Positions 47,109-54,281 of a DNA stretch of 64,000 nt are shown here, in pieces. Under the pieces are notes generated by a model, which did not search any database, was not told where the DNA came from, and saw nothing but the letters and a program-made list of their open reading frames with translations. The stretch lies in the NCBI GenBank assembly GCA_963750735.1, contig CAVVRY010000003.1, positions 248,001 through 312,000 of the forward strand, in the 5' to 3' direction. Source of the DNA: JANTGF01 sp963750735 (GTDB lineage Bacteria; Bacteroidota; Bacteroidia; Bacteroidales; VadinHA17). The position numbers were made by a program, and so were the translations under genes. Position 1 is the stretch's first letter, and every line of letters begins with the position of its first letter.

Positions 47109-47282
47109 ATATATTTAAACGGTACAGTTTGCTTTCCAAAAATTAAATTGTCTCCAGTTAATTCCAACCATAAAGTTAAAAGTCTAATTATGTAGACTGT
47201 TTCACTCTACAGTAAATACCTGAAGATTTTTGGATAATCCCATTTCTTATTTAACTTTATCAGCGATTATTTCAATCTTGCC

Positions 47283-47654
47283 ATGGAAGATATTTATGTT
47301 TCTGGAACAAAGTTAACACCTGAGGTAACCCTGAAGAAAGGTGAGATTCGCTTTTCAGGAAGATCTGTTCCCTCGAATCCTGGTGTGTTTTACCAGCCTT
47401 TATTTAAGTGGGTTGAAGCGTATAATCAAAAGGGCCTTGACAAAGTAAAAATAGAACTGAACTTTGAGTATATCAATACTGCTTCAACAAAATGGTTGTA
47501 TAATATTTTAAAAATTCTAGGTTCCCGATCAAATTCCAAAGAGAGGGTTAAGATTTCATGGTATTTTGAGGATGGAGACGATGATATGCATGAGCTTGGT
47601 AGTATTTTTCAGTCTCTGGTTCCGGCAAAATTTGAGATAATTAAAGTTCTTTGA
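47283..47654 (+). CDS. SiaC-family regulatory phosphoprotein (DUF1987)
   Basis: 123 residues, a single STAS-like domain. GEIRFSGRSVPSN and FKWVEAYNQKG match the family, and YINTASTKWL contains the Thr66 position that corresponds to the phosphorylated Thr of Pseudomonas SiaC (YFNTSSSK). In Pseudomonas, SiaC binds the diguanylate cyclase SiaD when dephosphorylated by SiaA and is phosphorylated by SiaB. No SiaA, SiaB or SiaD gene is present here, so it would work with partners elsewhere. It is monocistronic, with about 295 bp of gene-free AT-rich DNA downstream. Confidence 0.85.
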   Translation: MEDIYVSGTKLTPEVTLKKGEIRFSGRSVPSNPGVFYQPLFKWVEAYNQKGLDKVKIELNFEYINTASTKWLYNILKILGSRSNSKERVKISWYFEDGDDDMHELGSIFQSLVPAKFEIIKVL

Positions 47655-47901
47655 ACCAATTAAGGACTTTCCATTATATTAGTTTTCCCCTTTTTTCAGG
47701 ATACCTTTTTACTCCCTGCAACTCATTTATCAACAAAAGCTTACTACTCGTCCTGATAAATGTACAAGTCATATAAAAACTGCTGAATAACATATTTTTT
47801 TAAATGTCTCACAGCAACCTTTTTAACGTTTTTTTCGTCTAATATTATACAGAGGTCTCTATCAATTCTGTAAACTGACCTTTTTACAGCTTTTTTGGTT
47901 T

Positions 47902-47909
47902 GATCTTTG
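47902..47909 (+). promoter_or_regulatory. candidate -7 box for the winged-helix gene
   Basis: GATCTTTG, one base off TAnnTTTG, sits about 40 bp before the start codon. Its flanks (TTTTTTGGTT before, TA after) nearly repeat those of the site at 45244. Confidence 0.4.
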
Positions 47910-47949
47910 TAGCAATACTATGAAAAGAAACCAGTAAAATCAACAAGTT

Positions 47950-48171
47950 ATGTTAAACTTCTTAAAAAAAATCGGCATCTTCAACAGAGACCCTGTAAAG
48001 CAGGCAATCATTGATCTTTTAGAAGAGAGAGATCATTGTACTTTTGGAGAAATTATTAAAGATCTTAATATATCTACCTCAAGGGGTTCAAGATATATTA
48101 ATGAGCTGAAAGAAGAAGGCATGATAAGCAATAAAATTATGCCTCCCTACTTTAAACTTGCTGGAAACTAG
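47950..48171 (+). CDS. small winged-helix DNA-binding protein
   Basis: 73 residues. KQAIIDLLEERDHCTFGEIIKDLNISTSRGSRYINELKEEGMI (seen as helices KQAIIDLLEE, FGEIIKDLN and SRGSRYINELKEEGMI) is a typical three-helix winged helix-turn-helix of the ArsR/MarR kind. No sensor residues or second domain are present. A strong terminator follows, so it is its own unit. Target unknown. Confidence 0.7.
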   Translation: MLNFLKKIGIFNRDPVKQAIIDLLEERDHCTFGEIIKDLNISTSRGSRYINELKEEGMISNKIMPPYFKLAGN

Positions 48172-48235
48172 TAAAATAAATGGAGCATTTAAGCTTTTTT
48201 ATGTAACATATTAAATAGTGATGAGGAAATAGAGG

Positions 48236-48258
48236 AAGCCCCATTGGGGCTTTTTTTA
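48236..48258 (+). terminator. intrinsic terminator after the winged-helix gene
   Basis: AAGCCCC, ATT, GGGGCTT form a 7-bp stem with a three-base loop, followed by seven T. Confidence 0.9.
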
Positions 48259-48265
48259 TTAGTAA

Positions 48266-49096
48266 TCAGCTACTTTTTGCTATTCGATCATAACTTTCCA
48301 TCCAAATTGGCTTTTCAATATACGCCCTAACCTGCAAGAATACAATGATCTCATAAAATGCAATAATTAGAAAAGGAAAAATTGTATAGTAAACATGCAG
48401 GACCAGGTTTCCATGAATTAAACCAAATAGTAAAGGATCCTTTGACTTTGGATTACTTTCCCTTATTCCCAATAAATAATATCCAATAAATTCAACTACC
48501 AGCAATGATGAAAAATAGAATACATAGCTAAGGATTAATTTAAAGAGAGGATGCCTTACATGTTTTTTAATGAATTTATAAACTTCCAAAAAAATAAAAC
48601 CACCAACCAGCCATAAAAGGAAAGCCCAAAGATTTAACCCTGAAGTATTAATTTCGGAGATATCAAAACCTGCATTGTAATGATACTGGTAACTTCCTAC
48701 CCACAAAAAAGCGAAACTTACTGAGGCAAATAAGGATATTACCCAATCAGGAAGATAGGTTACTTTTTTCCTGGTCGCTTTTCGGACTAAAATAAAATAG
48801 GCTACCATACCTCCTGCCAAACTAGATAAAAGATCTAAAAAATTACTCGTATCCTCGAATGGTGGATTAAAAAAAATCTTGTTCAATAAAATTTGAGAGG
48901 CTAGTACCTTAAAAATTAACATACTAAAAATAAACCATAACCATTTCATCTTGGTTTTACAGCATGAAATTATAAAGAATGAAGCCAGGCCAACCCAGAA
49001 ATGAACAATCTTCCAGTAGTCAATAACCAGCAAATCATTTTCATAAATCCTTGCTGATAACCATTCTATATTTTCATTTACTATGATAAGCAACAT
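48266..49096 (-). CDS. polytopic membrane protein of unknown function
   Basis: 276 residues with about seven hydrophobic helices (clear ones near 29-46, 50-66, 88-104, 117-137, 152-170, 186-208 and 235-255). I recognise no family. The loops are short and mostly basic on one side. It begins 8 bp after the 153-residue membrane protein gene upstream, so the two are probably co-translated and may form a complex. No signal for transport or enzyme activity is visible. Confidence 0.7.
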   Translation of the reverse strand: MLLIIVNENIEWLSARIYENDLLVIDYWKIVHFWVGLASFFIISCCKTKMKWLWFIFSMLIFKVLASQILLNKIFFNPPFEDTSNFLDLLSSLAGGMVAYFILVRKATRKKVTYLPDWVISLFASVSFAFLWVGSYQYHYNAGFDISEINTSGLNLWAFLLWLVGGFIFLEVYKFIKKHVRHPLFKLILSYVFYFSSLLVVEFIGYYLLGIRESNPKSKDPLLFGLIHGNLVLHVYYTIFPFLIIAFYEIIVFLQVRAYIEKPIWMESYDRIAKSS

Positions 49097-49104
49097 TTGC
49101 AGGT

Positions 49105-49566
49105 CTAATGATTCTTCTGATACTGATGTAATAAAATCTTAAATGATATATAATAGACAATTATCCACAAGCCAATTCCAAGAATAGCGGCATAGACAAA
49201 TCCCATTCCATAGGTGAAAATAATCGTCAGCAACAAGAAAATTGCAGTAAAATAAGCTGAGACAAAGAATGCCTTCAGCCTGTATGAATCATTTATACTA
49301 TTTTCAATCTTCTCTTTTGAAAATGCAACCAGAAATAATCCCAATAATAAAAGAATAGCAGAAATCTCTTCCAGTAGTTGGTTACCGATCACTTCAAAGA
49401 ATTTGTTGTCAAGGTAAGAAGAAATGATGGCAAATACTTTTCTGTTCAAAAACTCTGGTTTATACCCAAAATAAAACCTGATAAAACCAACCACTGCACC
49501 CATCCCAAAAAAAACAAAACCCAGGTTCCTGAAGCCCCTGGGAAGTAAAAATGAAAACTCCTTCAT
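49105..49566 (-). CDS. small membrane protein of unknown function
   Basis: 153 residues with about four membrane helices (near 13-32, 66-83, 97-117 and 119-140). Not recognised. It lies between a lipoprotein gene (18 bp upstream) and a larger membrane protein gene (8 bp downstream) on the same strand, forming a three-gene unit of unknown role. Confidence 0.68.
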   Translation of the reverse strand: MKEFSFLLPRGFRNLGFVFFGMGAVVGFIRFYFGYKPEFLNRKVFAIISSYLDNKFFEVIGNQLLEEISAILLLLGLFLVAFSKEKIENSINDSYRLKAFFVSAYFTAIFLLLTIIFTYGMGFVYAAILGIGLWIIVYYISFKILLHQYQKNH

Positions 49567-49584
49567 TCAATCATATTCTGTTTA

Positions 49585-50226
49585 CTAATATTTATTTGAA
49601 AAGATTAATAGGAATATGCAAGAGCCATCCTCCATAACCACCTCAACACTGACCCATCCAAATTTATGATTTACATTGTAAATTATCTTCGCTATTCCAG
49701 GGATATCTGAGTCTTGCTCTACGGTAATGGTTTTAAGATAATACCACCCCCACTCAAAATCATCAGAACTGGATTTTTTTGTTACAGTTCGTGTAACTTT
49801 TCTTCCTCCAGCCAGATCAAGCTCGTACTTATCGCCAACCTTTGCATCGTATTTGGCAATAATAAATGGTTTATTCTCTTTGTTAAAATAATCAAGTACC
49901 CCCTCAGAAGTATTTTTAAATCGAAATTCACCATCAAGCTTGCCATTTTTAATGAATTCGGAGCTTATTAAATTAACAACCGGTAAATCTGGGAGATCGG
50001 CTTGAATTCTTACTATTACTTCACCATCCTCCTTATTGGTAATTACTACGGATTCATTCAAATTTACATAATCATCATTGATGTAGACACTTGCATTATA
50101 AGTGTTTCCAACATCATTCATGGGTAGATTAGAGTCTCCACCAAGCTCATTGGGTGGGGCATCATTTGATTTTGAACAGGAAGTTATAAACAAGGCAATG
50201 AGAAAAAAATAGTATAGGTTTTTCAT
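49585..50226 (-). CDS. lipoprotein of unknown function
   Basis: 213 residues; FITSCSKS at 13-20 is a clear lipobox. The mature part is mainly predicted beta strands with no cysteines apart from the lipid anchor and one near the C-terminus. The repeated VITNKEDGEVIVRIQ and VGDKYELDLAGG style suggests a beta-sandwich. Family not recognised. First gene of the three-gene membrane unit running to 48266. The 250 bp upstream (50227-50476) hold no gene I can identify. Confidence 0.7.
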   Translation of the reverse strand: MKNLYYFFLIALFITSCSKSNDAPPNELGGDSNLPMNDVGNTYNASVYINDDYVNLNESVVITNKEDGEVIVRIQADLPDLPVVNLISSEFIKNGKLDGEFRFKNTSEGVLDYFNKENKPFIIAKYDAKVGDKYELDLAGGRKVTRTVTKKSSSDDFEWGWYYLKTITVEQDSDIPGIAKIIYNVNHKFGWVSVEVVMEDGSCIFLLIFSNKY

Positions 50227-50476
50227 GATAGGAATTTTGTACTAAATTTAATTAATTCCTTTTTATTGCCAAAATGAAAATCATAATCTTTGCGCTATTT
50301 ACATTTATTCTGTCCAATAATCATCGTCTAGAATTTATCTCGATGATAAGAGTCTTTTGTTAATAACTAAATTGATTGTTTTCCTATTTTTTTTACAATA
50401 TTTAGCGGTTTAGAAGGGTATCTAATGATATGAGAAATATATACACCTATTGATTGCTATTAAATATTTTCAATAA

Positions 50477-51497
50477 ATGTCTTCTCCAAGCATAAAAAGA
50501 TTATTGCTCCTGCTGTTATTCATGGGTGTCAGTCAGGTTTTTGCCCAATCAAATCACAAAAGAAGTAGTGGCAAAAAAAGGAGATGGAATTTACACAATA
50601 CTAAGCAGGAATGGGCTAAACTCTGATACATATTTTGCGGAGTTTGTTGAATTGAATAAAAAAAATATTGGGAAAAATTATAGTTTATACGAGGGTCGTA
50701 AATACCTCCTACCGGAAAAGAAAATAAATGAATCATCCAGCTCAGTTGGTAAAAATAAAATAATTCGAAATTATGCAATCTTTGGCCCCGATTATTCAAA
50801 TGTTGAAATTATTGACAATTCGCTTAAAGGTGCTATATATTATTTGATGGCCGGGCATGGCGGACCTGACCCCGGGGCTTTAGGAAAATATGGTAAATAT
50901 ACATTGAGTGAGGATGAATACGCCTATGATGTAACCATTCGGCTGGCACGAAAACTTATTGAGCACAATGCCCTGGTATACTTAATAGTAAGAGACAACA
51001 ACGACGGTATAAGAGATGAACCTGTTTTGAAAATGGATCAGGACGAAACTGTTTATAAAGATAAATCAATTCCCAGGAATCATAATTCCCGCTTAAAGCA
51101 AAGAACTAAGGTGGTAAACAATCTGTATGCAAAAAATAAAGGAGCTTATCAGCGACTTATAACGATTCATGTCGATAGCCGGGGCCAGGGAGAAAACCTT
51201 GATGTATTTTTTTATCACCACGAAAAAAGCAAGTCGGGTAAATCACTTGCAAATAACATTCACAAGACTTTTAAAGAAAAATACGCACATTACCAGCCCA
51301 ACCGGACATACAGCGGGAGCGTGAGTTCCAGAAGTAGTCTTTATGTTATTAGAAACACACACCCTCCAACAGTCTTTATTGAATTGGGTAATATAAGAAA
51401 CGGGAACGACCAGAGAAGATTTGTTATACCAGACAATCGTCAGGCTTTAGCTAACTGGATTGGAGATGGCCTTATACTGGATTATTCATCGCGGTAA
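50477..51497 (+). CDS. LysM plus N-acetylmuramoyl-L-alanine amidase, one frame break after the signal peptide
   Basis: The ATG at 50477 gives a clear signal peptide (LLLLLLFMGVSQVFAQ), after which the frame slips. The following frame gives TKEVVAKKGDGIYTILSRNG, a LysM-like repeat, then an Amidase_3 domain with zinc ligands in AGHGGPDPG, Glu in EDEYAYD, His in TIHVDS, and the catalytic Glu in FIELGN. Removing one A from 50551-50553 restores 339 residues. It cuts the bond between N-acetylmuramic acid and the stem peptide in the periplasm. If the break is real, the remaining frame would lack a signal peptide. The metallo-beta-lactamase gene follows after 10 bp. Confidence 0.87.
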
Positions 51498-51507
51498 TTC
51501 CTAAATA

Positions 51508-52260
51508 ATGAAAAAACTATTTTTAATTCCATTTTTGTTTCTTTTTGTTTTTCAATTATTGGCTCAGGAAAAAGTTCCTAAAAAAATTCATATAAACAAT
51601 AATGTTGAATTAACCCAACTGAAAGATTCTTTCTTTATTCACACAACATATTATGAATCAGATCAATTTGGCCGTTTTCCTTCAAATGGAATGCTTTTAA
51701 TAAGGAATGGAAAAGCCCTCATGATTGATACTCCTATGACTGAAGAACTAACTAACCAGATTTATGGCTATTTGAAATCTTCAATGAATGTGGAAATTGT
51801 TAAAATAATTGTGGGTCATTATCACGATGATTGCCTGGGAGGCCTCGATTACTTGCACAATCAAGGAGTAGAATCAATTGCTCTTGACCTGACTCGTCAG
51901 AAATGTATTGAATACAAACTTCCAATTCCCAAAAATGTCTTTTCAGATATTTTGATCTTTGATTTCGAGGGCGAAAAAGTAATCTGCCAGTACTTCGGTG
52001 GAGGTCATACTATAGATAATATTGTGGTTTATTTCCCTTCTGAAAGAGTCCTTTTTGGCGGTTGTCTTATAAAAAGCCTGGCCTCAAGGACTCTGGGAAA
52101 CACCGCTGATGCTGTTGTATCAGACTGGAAACCAAGCATTCAAAAACTAATTAATGAATTCCCTGATGTTGAAATAGTGATTCCAGGTCATGGACAATAT
52201 GGAAATGCCGAGTTGCTAAAGCATACAATGAATCTGGTTGACAATTATACTTCAGAATAA
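51508..52260 (+). CDS. subclass B1 metallo-beta-lactamase
   Basis: 250 residues with a signal peptide ending LLAQ, so periplasmic. Every zinc ligand of subclass B1 is present: His104, His106, Asp108 in GHYHDDCLGG; His167 in GGGHTIDNIVV; Cys186 in LFGGCLIKS; and His228 in IPGHGQ. The pattern LGNTADA after the Cys also fits B1 enzymes such as BlaB and CcrA. Family members hydrolyse penicillins, cephalosporins and carbapenems. It has no mobile-element context; the amidase gene is 10 bp upstream, and a DUF4440 lipoprotein follows 45 bp later. Activity is inferred from conserved residues, not shown. Confidence 0.92.
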   Translation: MKKLFLIPFLFLFVFQLLAQEKVPKKIHINNNVELTQLKDSFFIHTTYYESDQFGRFPSNGMLLIRNGKALMIDTPMTEELTNQIYGYLKSSMNVEIVKIIVGHYHDDCLGGLDYLHNQGVESIALDLTRQKCIEYKLPIPKNVFSDILIFDFEGEKVICQYFGGGHTIDNIVVYFPSERVLFGGCLIKSLASRTLGNTADAVVSDWKPSIQKLINEFPDVEIVIPGHGQYGNAELLKHTMNLVDNYTSE

Positions 52261-52305
52261 TTGCATAAATGATTTCAAAGTCATTATTAATTTAATTTCT
52301 AAAAC

Positions 52306-52752
52306 ATGAAAAAAGCATTGAAAGGGTTCATCCTATGCTTCCTTATTATAAGTAGCTGCAATCCTCAACCCAACAGATCAGAAATGGAAGAATGGAAGGC
52401 TGAAATAGCTGAAACCGAGAGGAAATTTGCAGAATTGGCAGCCCAGGAAGGAATCAGAACCGCATTTCTTTACTTTGCTGCTGAAGATGCTGTTTTAAGC
52501 AGGAATAATAGCATTATTAAGGGCAAGGAAGCAATAGAAAATTGGTTTGAAGGCCAGCCCATGGAAAATGTTCAACTAATATGGTCGCCTGATTTTGTAG
52601 ATGTATCAGCATCGGGGGATTTAGGTTATACCTATGGAAAGTTTACTTTTTCAGGTGCCGACCCTGATGGAAATCCCATACAATCTGAAGGTATATTTCA
52701 CACAGTATGGAAAAGACAGGCCAACGGAGAATGGAGATTTGTCTGGGATTAA
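52306..52752 (+). CDS. DUF4440/SnoaL-like lipoprotein
   Basis: 148 residues; LIISSCNPQ is a lipobox at 13-19. The rest fits the NTF2-like fold: ETERKFAELAAQEGIRTAF, SRNNSIIKGKEAIENWF and VSASGDLGYTYGKFTF are typical of DUF4440. Proteins of this fold bind or isomerise small molecules, but most lipoprotein members have no known role. It may be co-transcribed with the beta-lactamase. Confidence 0.78.
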   Translation: MKKALKGFILCFLIISSCNPQPNRSEMEEWKAEIAETERKFAELAAQEGIRTAFLYFAAEDAVLSRNNSIIKGKEAIENWFEGQPMENVQLIWSPDFVDVSASGDLGYTYGKFTFSGADPDGNPIQSEGIFHTVWKRQANGEWRFVWD

Positions 52753-52791
52753 ATATGAATAAAATACAGTAGTCTTTCAGAAAGCCTATTT

Positions 52792-53430
52792 CTAAAAACT
52801 ACTCGCCTCAATCACTTCAAATCTTCTCAATCTGGATTTGTGATAAAATCGCTGAACAGGAAGAATCAGGCGAACACGATAGTAATCTTCCAGATTTAAT
52901 TCCAATTTTGATTTTGCTTTAACAGCTGTCCTTATAAGCTGAACATAAGCCTGAACTGAATCTTTAGGAATACCAATTGGAAATGGAAAACACAGTCCAT
53001 CTTCCACATGAATAAACTTCAAGCCTTCCATTCTAAGCCAATGATCATTGTCAAAAATGATCTTAATATTCACCTGTTGTTCCCTTCTTTCCCAGTCCTC
53101 CCAATAACATTTTACACTTTTTACCTGGCAATCATCAATCATAATTCCATTTGGGCCCACCAGCGCATCTAAAGTAGGTTTAATGATGTTATCTACATCT
53201 GGAGAACTGTCTGATTCATACCTGTATTTCTCAGGAACAATCCATTGAATCTCAAACTGAACATCACCAGACAAAATGTACTCAACCGGAGCAACAATTT
53301 GCTGAATCTTCCTGGTTATCCTCTCTTTATGTGTTTTTGATGATTGGAATGAGACGGGCTTCCCAAATACACTGAAATGGAGTACTCCGTCTTTTGGTGG
53401 TTGCTTATGATGATATTTAATAAGAGTCAT
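52792..53430 (-). CDS. RusA-family Holliday-junction endonuclease
   Basis: 212 residues. The core SSPDVDNIIKPTLDALVG, followed by IMIDDCQVKSVKCYWE, is the RusA signature, with acidic residues of the metal site in DVDN and DD. RusA proteins resolve four-way DNA junctions and are usually carried by prophages. Here it is about 90 residues longer than E. coli RusA, with a C-terminal part (about 120-212) I do not recognise. No phage genes are nearby. Confidence 0.8.
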   Translation of the reverse strand: MTLIKYHHKQPPKDGVLHFSVFGKPVSFQSSKTHKERITRKIQQIVAPVEYILSGDVQFEIQWIVPEKYRYESDSSPDVDNIIKPTLDALVGPNGIMIDDCQVKSVKCYWEDWERREQQVNIKIIFDNDHWLRMEGLKFIHVEDGLCFPFPIGIPKDSVQAYVQLIRTAVKAKSKLELNLEDYYRVRLILPVQRFYHKSRLRRFEVIEASSF

Positions 53431-53635
53431 CTTTAATTCAATTTAGGCCAAAAGTAATCTAAATCCAGCAATTCTGAAGAAGCAAAGTATGAAGCAATCT
53501 TTTTAATTGAAGAAATTGTCCTAATGAAATCCTATTTTATGTAAATGTTAAAAAATCCTAAATAGAGATTATAGCTTAACTTATTTACTATTTTTAGTCC
53601 CTTTAACTATTTTAAATTTTATTGATCAACTTCTA

Positions 53636-54103
53636 ATGCGATACATACTCCTGGTATTAATTTTCCTGGGACCTGCAAAATTGTTAACAGCTCAGGACCA
53701 TCAGCTGACTGTAATAATTTCCGGGATAAATAAGGTAAAAGGTAAGTTGGTAATCGGATTATTTGATAACAAGTCAGACTGGTTAAAAAAAGGAAAGGAA
53801 TTTAGCGTAAAAACAATTGAAATTAAATCGAAGGAGGAAACAATTATTTTTGATAAGCTTCCTGATGGTGAATATGGAGTTTCTGCATACCACGATCACA
53901 ATTCCGATGGTAAATGCAATAGAAGTATTATTGGATACCCGGTTGAGGGATTTGGATTTTCCCGTAATGCAAAAGTTTTCATTAAAGCTCCAGGTTTTAA
54001 GAAAGTTTCTTTTACTGTTACAGAAAGTACCACCGTGAGTTTAGCACTTAGATATAAAAAAGATAAAAACTTAGATTCTGATAGCGAGGGCCCCCAAGAT
54101 TAG
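53636..54103 (+). CDS. DUF2141 secreted protein
   Basis: 155 residues, signal peptide ending LLTAQ. A beta-sandwich with GEYGVSAYHDHNSDGKCN and GYPVEGFGFSRNAKV, the DUF2141 hallmark of a calcium-like loop and a GFGFS turn. Function of the family is unknown. It stands alone; the 205 bp before it and 178 bp after it hold no gene. Confidence 0.8.
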   Translation: MRYILLVLIFLGPAKLLTAQDHQLTVIISGINKVKGKLVIGLFDNKSDWLKKGKEFSVKTIEIKSKEETIIFDKLPDGEYGVSAYHDHNSDGKCNRSIIGYPVEGFGFSRNAKVFIKAPGFKKVSFTVTESTTVSLALRYKKDKNLDSDSEGPQD

Positions 54104-54281
54104 AAAATAATTTCGTCGTAAAATGGCTAAATTTTTACCTGTTTTGGTATTATTGTATGATTACTGTATATTTATCTTTTAATCCAAAGAAATCAGTTTC
54201 TAAGACCCCAACCTTTCTCTCTTTCATAGGATTTACCATTTGTATTTCAGTATTAAATATGTATAACTTAAAATTAACAAA

